Shown: positions 28,674 through 37,888 of the stretch, one piece after another | How the letters are laid out: each line of letters starts with the position of its first letter | Position numbering within the stretch: the stretch's first letter is position 1 | NCBI GenBank assembly: GCA_018260445.1 | Contig: JAGLBE010000001.1 | Coordinates: 1 to 64,000, forward strand | Source: Psychrobacter sp. | Lineage (GTDB): Bacteria; Pseudomonadota; Gammaproteobacteria; Pseudomonadales; Moraxellaceae | Length of the DNA stretch: 64,000 nt | Direction of reading: 5' to 3' | Position numbers and translations under genes: made by a program | The notes under the pieces: generated by a model | The model's input: the letters and a program-made list of their open reading frames with translations, nothing else | Told to the model about the DNA's origin: nothing | Databases searched by the model: none

Positions 28674-28840
28674 CGATGCAGCCGATGCAAACAGGGCCGC
28701 CAATGCCCTATCTGCTAATCCAGCCTTAAGCCGTGCAACCCCCGAAAATTTACAATCTGACTTGTTTGGCGAGTAGCCAGCAGGACCAACTGGTAAGCTT
28801 TAGCAAATCACTACCTTGGCGCAGAGGAACCATCATTACC

Positions 28841-31800
28841 ATGCAACCATCTAACACCAGCCTAGGCTTAGTGCCGCAAAGCCAAATCCGCCTCGCCAAG
28901 CTGTCTTTATTTAATTGGGGCTCGTTTCATGGGCTGCACCATGCCAATATCGACCCCGAGGGCACCCTAATTACTGGCGATAACGGCTCGGGCAAATCCA
29001 CCTTGATTGATGGCCTAATGGCATTACTGATGCCACCGGGACGGGCGTCCTTTAACGTGGCAGCGGCACAAAATGACAAAAGTGACCGCTCCCTTATCAC
29101 CTATATGCGTGGCAGCTTTGGCTCGGCGCACGATGGGTCGAGCACACGGGTAAAAAGCAAGCGCAACCAAGGCGTTATTACCGGTTTATCCGCCGAATAC
29201 GTCAGTGACGACGGCGCAACAATCACCCTACTTGCCATATTTTGGACAACGCTGGCAAGCAGCGCCCTAAGCGATGTCAAACGTTTGTATATCGTGGCGC
29301 AAAAGCAATTGTCCCTAGCCGACGTATTAGACCATTTTGCCCAAGGCAACGTGCGCCTACTCAAACAGTGGCTTGCTACCCAGCCTGATGTCACCTGCTG
29401 TGATGACAACTTTAGCGACTACCAACAGCTGTATCGGCGTAGGCTGTATATGGACAACCCCAATGCCCCCGCCTTGCTATCACGCGCCTTAGGGCTCAAA
29501 AAAATTGACGATTTAACCGAGCTGATTCGCACCCTAGTGCTCGAGCCTAGCAGCGTGCGTGACGATGCTAAGGACATTGTGGCAGAGTTTGCCGATTTGG
29601 TCGCCATTCATAGCCGTTTGCAAGATGCCAAAGAGCAAGTCAATCACTTAGAGCGCCTGCCCGAGCTGGCACAAAGCATCAGCAAAACCGAGCACATCAT
29701 CCACGATTTAAAGGCGCAAAGATTTGCCTTGCCGATATACTTTGCCGAGCGGTACGCCCAATTGTATGCGCAGCAATGCGAGCAACTCACCGCAGAGCTT
29801 GCCGGCCTGCAGCGAGAGCTAACCCAGCTTGAACAGCAAGAAGTCGATGCGACAGACACCATGCAATTACGTCGTGACGAGTATATGGCGCTGGGCGGCA
29901 ACCGCATCGACAGCCTTAAAAAAGACATCCAAATCACCCAAGCGAGCCTTACCCGTGTTAACGATGCCGCTGCGCGCTATCAAAAACTGTGCCGTCAATT
30001 AAACATTGATACCCGCTTAGATGAAGCAACCTTTGAAAAAAATCTAGCGCAAGCGGTTGACGCTGAAGCAACGCTTACCCAACAAAAAGAAGACAGCGAG
30101 CGCCAGTTTGGCGATAGTGCTATTGCCTTAAATAAAATCGAAATACAACATAAAGACTTACAACAACAAATTACTGCACTAAAGAATCAGCCCAATTCCA
30201 ACATTCCGCCAAAATATGGACAGCTTAAAGACAGCATTGCCCAAAGCCTAGACATTGTGCCTGATAGCTTGATGTTTATTGGCGAGCTGATGGATATCAA
30301 AGACGACGAGGCATCGTGGCAGGGCGCTATTGAGCGGGCGCTTGGCGGACTCAAAACCACCTTGCTGGTGCCACAAGCCAGCTATAGTTTGATTACCAAA
30401 TGGCTCAACGCCCAGCACACAGGGCTGCATGTGCGGGTGCAAGTGGTCACCCAAAACGACAAAACAGCGCCCGCCGAGTTTCAAGCCGATGGCTTTTTGC
30501 GCAAATTACAATGGCGCACCCACGCTTACCGAGACTGGCTCAAAGCGTTTTTAAACCGTCATGACTTGCACTGCGTTGCAGACACATCACAACTTAATGC
30601 CACCCCATTTTCCATGACCCAGCAAGGGCTGATTCACAAAGACAAGGGGCGTTTTGAGAAAAAAGACTTACAGCGCATCGATGATAGACGCCAATGGCAA
30701 CTGGGCTTTAGCAACAAAGCTAAGTTAACCTTGTTGCAAGCGGATGCACTCAAATTAACCACCGAACTTGCAGACTTTAGCCAACGCTGGCAAGCCGCCC
30801 GTGCGGCGATGAACGAGGTTGGCAAACAGTTATCGCTATGGGAGCAACTGCAACAATTTGACTGGGCGCAAATCAACGTCCCGTATTGGCAACAAAAATT
30901 AGCCAATGAAACGCAAGAGCTTGACGCCATCAAAAACGCCCAAGGTGACCTCAAGCAAGCCGAACGGCGTTGGCAAGACGCCAAGCAGCAACTGGCCAGC
31001 CTCACTACCCAAATCATTGAGCTTAATACACAACGTGGGGGTAAGGAGCAGGAGCTAAAAGTAGCAAGCCAACAGCTGGCGCACAATCAACGCCTCGTAA
31101 AAAGTGGCCTAGATAACGCCCTTATCGACGCGGCTATCCGTACGCAGCTGAGCACATTGACCCAAAAAGCGGGCGGTATTCGTCTAGACAACAGCGGCTT
31201 GCAAGCGCAGCTGAACCAAAGCATTGAGGAGGATATCGCCCAGCACGACACGAGGCTTAATCGCAGTAAAAATAGCGCCATTGGCATCATGAGCAGCTTT
31301 AAGGGCAAGCCGCAGTGGCAGGCGTATACCGCCGAGTGGGCAACCGGCTTTGACGGCCTTAAAGACTATACCGAGTACCTCACCCAGCTTATGGATGAGG
31401 GTTTACCAGAGCTGCTAGGCGATTTTAAACAACGCCTGAACAAACACGCCACCCAATCGCTTGCCCGCTTGCGCAACCGCCTGATGACGGTGCATGATGA
31501 CATCCGCGGCCGCATTGAACACATCAATGCGGTGCTGAAAAAAACCGAATTTCGGCAAAACTCGCACCTGAAGCTGAGCCTTAAGCGCGAGCACTTTGCC
31601 CATGTGCAAGCCTTTGACCAACAGCTCAACCAAGCCCTTGCCGCCATCAACGATGACGACCACGAAAAGCGCTTTTACCTGCTTAAACACGTGATTGATA
31701 TTTTGGACAAGGCCACCGCCACCGCCTCGGCGTCTACCCTTGAGTCGCTGCGGTTACTCGACCCCCGCTATCAGCTCGCCTTTTATGCCGAAGAAATCGA

Positions 31801-32245
31801 CAACGACACCCAAGAGATTTTGGACGTGTTAAGCTCATCAAGCGGTAAATCTGGCGGTGAAAAAGAATCGTTTGCGGGTATGATAGTCGCCGCTAGCCTG
31901 GCCTACGTGCTCACCCCAGACGGTAGTGATATGCCGATATACAGCACCGTTTTTTTGGATGAGGCCTTTTCCAACACCGCCGAACAAGTCAGCCGCCGAG
32001 TGCTGAAAGTGTTTAAACAGCTCAACATTCACGTCAACCTGATTACCCCGTTCAAAAACCTCAACCTTGCTAGGGATTCTGCACGCAGTCTGCTCATTGC
32101 CGAGCGCAACTCACAACAGCACGAAAGCCGATTATGTGAAGTCACTTGGCAAGAAATTGATGACATTATGGCAAAGAGTGGGGCAAATAAAGCATCACAA
32201 AAAACCGCCACGCAACTGGCGCAGGATGGCATTTTGTTAAGTTAG
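28841..32245 (+). CDS. jetC: Wadjet defence protein JetC (SMC/MukB-like ATPase)
   Basis: About 1134-aa SMC-family ATPase, the motor that extrudes DNA loops in the Wadjet complex. Walker A GDNGSGKST is at residues 46-54. Long coiled coils fill the middle (Q/L/A-rich heptads such as AQQCEQLTAELAGLQRELTQ). A hinge-like globular part with LMFIGELMDIKDDEASWQGA lies near residue 475. The ABC signature KSGGEKESFAG is near residue 1003, and Walker B TVFLDEAFSN near 1038. I chose the start at 28841 (MQPSNTSLGLV), where AGAGGA lies about ten bases upstream; the frame is open to a GTG at 28733 overlapping the jetB tail. It is 64 bp after the presumed original end of jetB. jetD does not follow directly. 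Confidence 0.92.
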   Translation: MQPSNTSLGLVPQSQIRLAKLSLFNWGSFHGLHHANIDPEGTLITGDNGSGKSTLIDGLMALLMPPGRASFNVAAAQNDKSDRSLITYMRGSFGSAHDGSSTRVKSKRNQGVITGLSAEYVSDDGATITLLAIFWTTLASSALSDVKRLYIVAQKQLSLADVLDHFAQGNVRLLKQWLATQPDVTCCDDNFSDYQQLYRRRLYMDNPNAPALLSRALGLKKIDDLTELIRTLVLEPSSVRDDAKDIVAEFADLVAIHSRLQDAKEQVNHLERLPELAQSISKTEHIIHDLKAQRFALPIYFAERYAQLYAQQCEQLTAELAGLQRELTQLEQQEVDATDTMQLRRDEYMALGGNRIDSLKKDIQITQASLTRVNDAAARYQKLCRQLNIDTRLDEATFEKNLAQAVDAEATLTQQKEDSERQFGDSAIALNKIEIQHKDLQQQITALKNQPNSNIPPKYGQLKDSIAQSLDIVPDSLMFIGELMDIKDDEASWQGAIERALGGLKTTLLVPQASYSLITKWLNAQHTGLHVRVQVVTQNDKTAPAEFQADGFLRKLQWRTHAYRDWLKAFLNRHDLHCVADTSQLNATPFSMTQQGLIHKDKGRFEKKDLQRIDDRRQWQLGFSNKAKLTLLQADALKLTTELADFSQRWQAARAAMNEVGKQLSLWEQLQQFDWAQINVPYWQQKLANETQELDAIKNAQGDLKQAERRWQDAKQQLASLTTQIIELNTQRGGKEQELKVASQQLAHNQRLVKSGLDNALIDAAIRTQLSTLTQKAGGIRLDNSGLQAQLNQSIEEDIAQHDTRLNRSKNSAIGIMSSFKGKPQWQAYTAEWATGFDGLKDYTEYLTQLMDEGLPELLGDFKQRLNKHATQSLARLRNRLMTVHDDIRGRIEHINAVLKKTEFRQNSHLKLSLKREHFAHVQAFDQQLNQALAAINDDDHEKRFYLLKHVIDILDKATATASASTLESLRLLDPRYQLAFYAEEIDNDTQEILDVLSSSSGKSGGEKESFAGMIVAASLAYVLTPDGSDMPIYSTVFLDEAFSNTAEQVSRRVLKVFKQLNIHVNLITPFKNLNLARDSARSLLIAERNSQQHESRLCEVTWQEIDDIMAKSGANKASQKTATQLAQDGILLS

Positions 32246-32332
32246 GCGTTTAAAACTTGCGTAGCGTGGGCTGACAAAATTCAAAGTTCGCAAAGAGCGG
32301 TAGGTATCAAAGTACCAGACGCCACACAATAG

Positions 32333-33904
32333 CTACAGCGCAGGATAGCCCGTAATATCTTGAATACTCTCGTATAAAGGCTTTAGTCGGTCATACATCT
32401 TAAGATACACCTCGTTGTACAAGCGCTTATACAACTGCACATTGGCCGCAATAGGCGCAAACTTTTCGCCCACATGAATCATAGCATCACAAGCCGTTTG
32501 ATGATTGGGATAGACGCCAAGGCCGACGGCACAGTTAATGGCCGCACCCAATCCTGTCGCTTCAAAGGTGTGCGGACGATAAGCGGGCATGCCAAAGATA
32601 TCGGCAGTAAGCTGCATCGCCGAGTCGCTTTGCGAGCCGCCGCCAGAAACTCGCAGGTGTTTGATAGGTTTGCCGGTGCGCTTCACAATGGTGTCATAGC
32701 CTAGCTTTAGCTCATAAGCAAGGCCCTCTAAGATAGCTCGGTAAACATGGGCACGGGTATGCACATCACCAAAACCAATCAGCGCACCTTTGCCCTCAAG
32801 CCCGGGATGCCGCACCCCAGGCGACCAGTAGGGTTGCATGATTAAACCCATACAGCCTGCAGGGATATCCTTAATGGCTTGATCAAGGAGCTTTTCGGTA
32901 TCAATGCCTTGGTGGTTGGCAAGCGCTTGCTCATAATGTGCAAACTGCTCTTTAAACCAGCTGACCATCCAAAAACCCCGATATATCATATATTCCGGAT
33001 TATAGTAATGGGGCACGGCAGCGGTATAAGCGGGTATGTGCTTGATGACCTCGACGTATTTGGGGGTAAAGGTGCTAATCGTGGCAGTCGTGCCAAAGCT
33101 TAAACAAGCGGTATCGGTGGCTAAACCAACCGCACCCAAGGTTTCACATGCCTTATCACTGGCGGCGGCAATCATGGGGGTGCCTTGTAGAATACCCGTT
33201 GCGGCAGCAGCTTTGGCAGTAATGTGACCTAAAAGCTGGCTTGGGGCAACAATTTTCGGCATTTGCTCTGGGCGGCAACTGAACAAGCGCCATTTAACAT
33301 CGTTAGGTTTTAGCCACTTTTGCGCTTTGTAATCATAGGGTAGATAGCCTACAGATTGCGCCATAGAGTCAACCAGTTCTCCGATAAGCTGATAAGTAAG
33401 ATAGGCGGAGAGGTTAACATAGTGCGCCGTTTTTGCCCAAATTTGTGGCTCATGGTGTGCAAGCCAATTACCGCGTGCTTTTTGCTGAGCATCTTTGACC
33501 AATTGGCTCATACCTGCCAACTTGGTAAAAGGATGCAAAAACCCAATATTATTGGGCTTACCACGGCGCAAATCCAGCCATACAATAGCGGGGCGAAGCG
33601 GATTTTTGTCTTTATCTAAACAAATCATGGTGTAGCGCTGGGTGGCAAGGCTGATGCCTGCAATTTGTGCTGGCGTGATAGAGCACGTTTGCCATAGTTG
33701 TTGGCAGGCTGCAGATAGCTTTTGCCAATAGTACTCGGCATGCTGTTCGGCAAAATTGGGCTGACTCGAAAAATAAGGTTCAATAAGCACACGGGCTTTG
33801 CCAACCTCGTTACCAAATTGATCAAAAATAAGCGCTCTAATGCTTTGAGTGCCGTTATCCAGGCTTAAAAAATAGATGGGCTCTTCGGTATGATTATCCG
33901 TCAT
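32333..33904 (-). CDS. FGGY-family carbohydrate kinase
   Basis: 523-aa ATP-dependent sugar/polyol kinase of the FGGY family (relatives: glycerol kinase, xylulokinase). Motifs: FLSLDNGTQSIRALIFD (phosphate 1), AIVWLDLRR, ASDKACETLGAVG, SFGTTATIS (phosphate 2), LEGLAYELKLGYD, HLRVSGGGSQSDSAMQLTADIF and the FEATGLGAAINCAVGLG C-terminal signature. The substrate is uncertain: the glycerol kinase region is not clearly matched. Position as last gene after GlpD-like and AGPS-like genes suggests glycerol or a glycerol-derived or related polyol. It converges with jetC, the two stop codons being about 87 bp apart. Confidence 0.85.
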   Translation of the reverse strand: MTDNHTEEPIYFLSLDNGTQSIRALIFDQFGNEVGKARVLIEPYFSSQPNFAEQHAEYYWQKLSAACQQLWQTCSITPAQIAGISLATQRYTMICLDKDKNPLRPAIVWLDLRRGKPNNIGFLHPFTKLAGMSQLVKDAQQKARGNWLAHHEPQIWAKTAHYVNLSAYLTYQLIGELVDSMAQSVGYLPYDYKAQKWLKPNDVKWRLFSCRPEQMPKIVAPSQLLGHITAKAAAATGILQGTPMIAAASDKACETLGAVGLATDTACLSFGTTATISTFTPKYVEVIKHIPAYTAAVPHYYNPEYMIYRGFWMVSWFKEQFAHYEQALANHQGIDTEKLLDQAIKDIPAGCMGLIMQPYWSPGVRHPGLEGKGALIGFGDVHTRAHVYRAILEGLAYELKLGYDTIVKRTGKPIKHLRVSGGGSQSDSAMQLTADIFGMPAYRPHTFEATGLGAAINCAVGLGVYPNHQTACDAMIHVGEKFAPIAANVQLYKRLYNEVYLKMYDRLKPLYESIQDITGYPAL

Positions 33905-33998
33905 GGTATTCCTTATTATCGGTCATGGTATTCCTTTACCTAGATGTCGAAAGAGTCTATTGCTATGCAGTTAGCAGATGCTGTGCAGGTAGCAAATG

Positions 33999-35750
33999 CT
34001 ATGTAAAAGGCAAGTGATAATACCGATGCCAAAGATTATGATAACGCTTAGCTTCTTGTTGCCATTTGGCATCGTTCCAACCCAGCTCTTGCTGACATAG
34101 CCGCTGTATTCGCTCACTAATGGGCGGCGTCATCGCACCATTTGGTATTATTAAGCCTATGCGGGCACGCCGTAGTAACAAGTCATCTAAATGAATGACT
34201 TGCTCATAGCGTAACGAAAAACGAAGCTCCGCCCAAAGGGTATTGCTATCGGCAATGGGCACTAATTCATCCGCACCAGCAAGTTCAAGTAACGTGTCAA
34301 GTTGCCTGCCATAATAACCTTGCAAACGGTGTTGCAAGGGCTGTGGCAAGGTGGCAAACTTTGGGTGAGTAGGCACAGAGTGACTAAAAACGCTATCGTC
34401 ATGGTTATCAGTTTGTTGAATTCTTGTTTGAGGGCTTGTTTGAGGGCTTGGTTGAGCACTGTTGTCTTGGGTGCTAGCATCAAGCGCAAAAACGGCTTGG
34501 CAAGCCTGGATAACATCCAAAGCAATCAGGCGAAAAGTAGTGAGTTTGCCGCCACTCACCGTCACTAAATTATGGTCTATCCACACACTGTGGTCACGTT
34601 TTTCTTTACTGGGACTCACTCGTTCACCATCGCCAGATGCAGCAATCAGCGGTCGCACCCCGGCCCAAGTGCTGATAATGTCATCCCGATTCAGTTGAAC
34701 CGCCGCAAACAGCGCATTGGTCGCTGCGAGTAGATATTCGACCTCTTCGGGGGTGATACCAACCTCTTGATCATCTACAGGCGGATGGTCTAAATCGGTA
34801 GTGCCAATAACCGTGCGCATCTCCCAAGGAAACACAAAAACTGCCCGTTTATCGACGGGGTGCAAAAAAGTATAGGCATGAGTCAGGGGTAGCTTTTGTG
34901 AACTGATGACTAGATGACTACCACGTGAGGGACGAATTTGTTGTTGAAAGGTCGCCTCGGTTTGCTGGCAAGCCTGCATACGCAGCGTATCCGCCCAAGC
35001 CCCCGTCGCATTGACTACCACTTTGGCGTACACCGCATAGCTTGTCGAATTAGGGTCAGTATTATTATGAATATCAGAATCAGAATCAGAATCAGTATCA
35101 GTATCCAGCTGATTTGCCGTATCCGTCAGCCTTGCGCCCACCACTAAGCCTTGTGCATTGTTAATTAGGGAGTCTGCTTTGAGATAATTAATCGCCTGCG
35201 CACCGTCTTGAATCGCCTCATCCAACACCCGCATGACCAGACGTGAATCATCGGTTAACGCATCGCTAAACTGACTGGCACCTAAAAACTTATCTGTCTT
35301 GATACCCGGATTGAGGCGTAAAAAAGCGTCTCTTTTAAAATATTTTGCATAGCGTTTGCCCGCTATTTTGTCATAGACTTTAAGCAGGGTATTAAATACC
35401 CATGGCGGCGGAAACTTGCCTTTATAATGCGGCATAACATAGTGCATCTCATTGACCAGACCGCTTGCTTCGGTCAAAAAGCGCTCACGCTCACGCACGC
35501 TTTGCACCGTTGTTTTATAATCACCTGATGCGATATAGCGTAGTCCGCCGTGCACCATTTTGCTTGAGCGACTCGACGTGCCCCAAGCAAAATCCTTTTG
35601 ATCCACCACCAATACGGCCAAACCACGCCGTGCCGCTTCTCGTGCAATACCGGCACCGGTGATGCCGCCACCAATGACTAACATATCCCAAGGTTCAGTA
35701 CGCGCTAAAGGCATTGTTAGCGATTGCTTGCGTTGCCTAGACGGGTTCAT
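33999..35750 (-). CDS. GlpD-like glycerol-3-phosphate dehydrogenase/oxidase
   Basis: 583-aa FAD-dependent dehydrogenase of the GlpD family. The N-terminal dinucleotide-binding site MLVIGGGITGAGIAREAARRG is followed by DFAWGTSSRSSKMVHGGLRYI, the GlpD signature. SRGSHLVIS and GTTDLDH motifs and the SGGKLTTFRLIA C-terminal FAD loop are present. Known members oxidise sn-glycerol-3-phosphate to DHAP and pass electrons to quinones. Two low-complexity inserts are visible: a DTDTDSDSDSD tract near residue 225, encoded by GAATCA/GTATCA repeats, and a TQDNSAQPSPQTSPQT stretch near 425. Its ATG overlaps the stop of the AGPS-like gene by four bases, so the two are coupled. Confidence 0.85.
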   Translation of the reverse strand: MNPSRQRKQSLTMPLARTEPWDMLVIGGGITGAGIAREAARRGLAVLVVDQKDFAWGTSSRSSKMVHGGLRYIASGDYKTTVQSVRERERFLTEASGLVNEMHYVMPHYKGKFPPPWVFNTLLKVYDKIAGKRYAKYFKRDAFLRLNPGIKTDKFLGASQFSDALTDDSRLVMRVLDEAIQDGAQAINYLKADSLINNAQGLVVGARLTDTANQLDTDTDSDSDSDIHNNTDPNSTSYAVYAKVVVNATGAWADTLRMQACQQTEATFQQQIRPSRGSHLVISSQKLPLTHAYTFLHPVDKRAVFVFPWEMRTVIGTTDLDHPPVDDQEVGITPEEVEYLLAATNALFAAVQLNRDDIISTWAGVRPLIAASGDGERVSPSKEKRDHSVWIDHNLVTVSGGKLTTFRLIALDVIQACQAVFALDASTQDNSAQPSPQTSPQTRIQQTDNHDDSVFSHSVPTHPKFATLPQPLQHRLQGYYGRQLDTLLELAGADELVPIADSNTLWAELRFSLRYEQVIHLDDLLLRRARIGLIIPNGAMTPPISERIQRLCQQELGWNDAKWQQEAKRYHNLWHRYYHLPFT

Positions 35751-37459
35751 AAAGTGTCCTGTAATAAGACACCGGGATTCATCCGTTGTTCGGGGTCTAA
35801 GCTTTTTAACATATCGGCAGTGACTTTAAGGCCCAGATTTCCCTTTTCAGCGTTAAGATATGGGGCATGGTCACGGCCCACGCCATGTTGATGCGAGATG
35901 GTGGCTTTACCATTGGCCACGCTCAAGCTTGCTGCCCGCTTAATTTTTTGCCAGCGTGTTAACGTATTGGTATGATTTTTTGCAGCTCTAAAAAAGTAAG
36001 TGGTATATAAGCTCGCACCTTGCTTATAAACATGGGAGATATGGGTAAATGCCATAACCGCCTCGCCCTCGTCGCTTAAAGCGGTGGTTACCGCTTGCTG
36101 CATCTGCGCCATTTGCTCATCAATGTTACGCCAATTGGTCGCTGTCTCAAACGTATCGACCATAATGCCTTTATCCCATAATGTGCCGCGCAAATAAGGA
36201 AACTTAAAGCGGCCATGCGCCCAAATAGTGCCCATAATATCGGTAAGCGTACCGGTGACAGCGCCGTGCTGCTTTAACAGTTTTTTCATCTGTGCAAGGG
36301 CAAGCTTATTGTGCGCTTTATTGCCAGAAATGCCATAAGTTAGCATCACTTTATCTGAGCTTAGCCCGCGTGCTTTTAAATACGCAGCGATGGCGACAAA
36401 CTGACTGGGCGTGGTGCCTAAATGCAAATGGGCATCGGTTTCGAGCGCATTACTAAGTCGCAACATCGACAGGCGCACATCTTGTTGTACCGCCTGTTTT
36501 AATAAGGTTTTCCCCGCTTGCCAATTGGGTAAAAAAGCAACCTTAAATAACTCTTCTGTCGGCTGCGGGTTGACCCGCATTTTGACTTCGGTAAAGATAC
36601 CCACGCGCCCTTCGGTGCCCATCATCATTTCACGCAAATCGGGGCCGGCAGATGACGCTGGAATATCAGGAATGGTCAAAATGCCTTGCGGCGTCACCAA
36701 AGTGCCGCCCGCAAACATCTGCTCAATACGGCCATAGCCCAAAGACTGCTGACCACTAGAGCGGGTAGCCACCCAGCCGCCTATAGTAGATAGCTCCCAC
36801 GACTGCGGATAGTGCCCCAAGCGGTACCCTTGCTTGCCCAACTGCGACTCCACGGCAGGCCCTTGCGCCCCTGCGCCAAAAGTTGCCACTTGACTCTCAA
36901 CATCTAACTCAATCAACCTATCCATTCGACTCATGGCGATGGTCAAAATAGGACGTGACTCTTTGGCGGGGTTGATGTGGCCTGCCACCGAGGTGCCCCC
37001 ACCAAACGGAATAACGATTAAATTATGCGCGCTGGCAAGCATAAGTAGCCTCTCAACATCTGCGGTATCTTGCGGCATCGCCACCCCATCCGGAAACACC
37101 TCAAAGTCGCCACTGTGCATCGCAATCCAATCAGGAAAGCTTTGACCACGGGCGTGTCGTAGTCTAACTTCATTATCGGTTGACACGATGGACAAATCAG
37201 TAATCGCCTGAGGTAAACGTGATGCTGGTACAGTTTTTAACACGTCATCTAAGCTAGCCGAGGATAGTTTAGACGTCTTACCGATATACGACCTAATGAA
37301 TTTAGCCCCGTGCGGCGACACTTTTTTATGAATATTGATGTTACCCCAGCCATTCCAACGGGTTTGTTCGATAGGGGTGTTGCGTAGTGTGTCGCTATTT
37401 TTGTCGCTGGTTGTGGTGCTGGGCGTCTTAGAGGTACTCATGCGATTTGACCTGTCCAT
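35747..37459 (-). CDS. FAD-binding oxidase related to alkyl-DHAP synthase
   Basis: 570-aa FAD-linked oxidase of the PCMH/VAO type. The FAD domain has VIPFGGGTSVAGHI, SRMDRLIELDVESQVATFGAG and STIGGWVATRSSGQQSLGYGRIEQ. The C-terminal part has SHQHGVGRDHAPYL, equivalent to the HHxHGVG region of alkyldihydroxyacetonephosphate synthase (AGPS). Bacterial relatives are seldom characterised. The partner genes (GlpD-like, FGGY kinase) suggest a route for glycerol-ether or a related glycerol compound rather than sugar oxidation, but this is inference. The N-terminal 40 residues are S/T/N-rich. The start at 37459 could also be the ATG six codons later (MSTSKTP). Confidence 0.8.
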   Translation of the reverse strand: MDRSNRMSTSKTPSTTTSDKNSDTLRNTPIEQTRWNGWGNINIHKKVSPHGAKFIRSYIGKTSKLSSASLDDVLKTVPASRLPQAITDLSIVSTDNEVRLRHARGQSFPDWIAMHSGDFEVFPDGVAMPQDTADVERLLMLASAHNLIVIPFGGGTSVAGHINPAKESRPILTIAMSRMDRLIELDVESQVATFGAGAQGPAVESQLGKQGYRLGHYPQSWELSTIGGWVATRSSGQQSLGYGRIEQMFAGGTLVTPQGILTIPDIPASSAGPDLREMMMGTEGRVGIFTEVKMRVNPQPTEELFKVAFLPNWQAGKTLLKQAVQQDVRLSMLRLSNALETDAHLHLGTTPSQFVAIAAYLKARGLSSDKVMLTYGISGNKAHNKLALAQMKKLLKQHGAVTGTLTDIMGTIWAHGRFKFPYLRGTLWDKGIMVDTFETATNWRNIDEQMAQMQQAVTTALSDEGEAVMAFTHISHVYKQGASLYTTYFFRAAKNHTNTLTRWQKIKRAASLSVANGKATISHQHGVGRDHAPYLNAEKGNLGLKVTADMLKSLDPEQRMNPGVLLQDTL

Positions 37460-37888
37460 GGTTTATTTCGATAGTGAGATATCATAGCTAAAGCTGACCT
37501 AAAGCTATAGGCAATGCTTGCAATATATCTATTAGTATACTACTTCAAACCGTATACGCATAAGGTATCATTCATGAGTTTTCATCCAATAGCTTGCACT
37601 GCGGTTAACGCCAAGGCTGAAATTGGCGCTGCGCTTTGTGCAGCCAGTGGGTGTTTAGCCAGTGGGTCTATAAGGCAAGACGCTGGCTTTGAGCTGTGCG
37701 GCACAATCGAGATAATATTTGCTAGGTTTACAGGGCGTAATGGCGCCAATGGGGTTGTTGCGCTGCGTATCATTATAGGCGTAGTATAGGGCTTTATTGC
37801 AAGCTGAGCATCTAGCAATTGAGCCTCTAGCAATTTTTTAGTCATCGTTACCATTTAACGACTACTTTAACCCTATTTAACATTACCT
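37460..37888. other. Intergenic region upstream of jetD
   Basis: About 430 bp between divergent genes. Short frames exist on both strands but show no family features. It must carry the promoter of the AGPS-like cluster and a separate promoter for jetD, since jetD is cut off from jetABC. No clear Shine-Dalgarno precedes jetD. Confidence 0.5.

Noticed and set aside
32246..32332. Remnant of a jetD start after jetC
   Set aside because: The interval contains only a short repeat-like sequence and no frame resembling the JetD N-terminus.
37514..37854. Overlapping short ORFs on both strands before jetD
   Set aside because: Neither has a ribosome site or recognisable domain; they are mutual shadows in an intergenic region.
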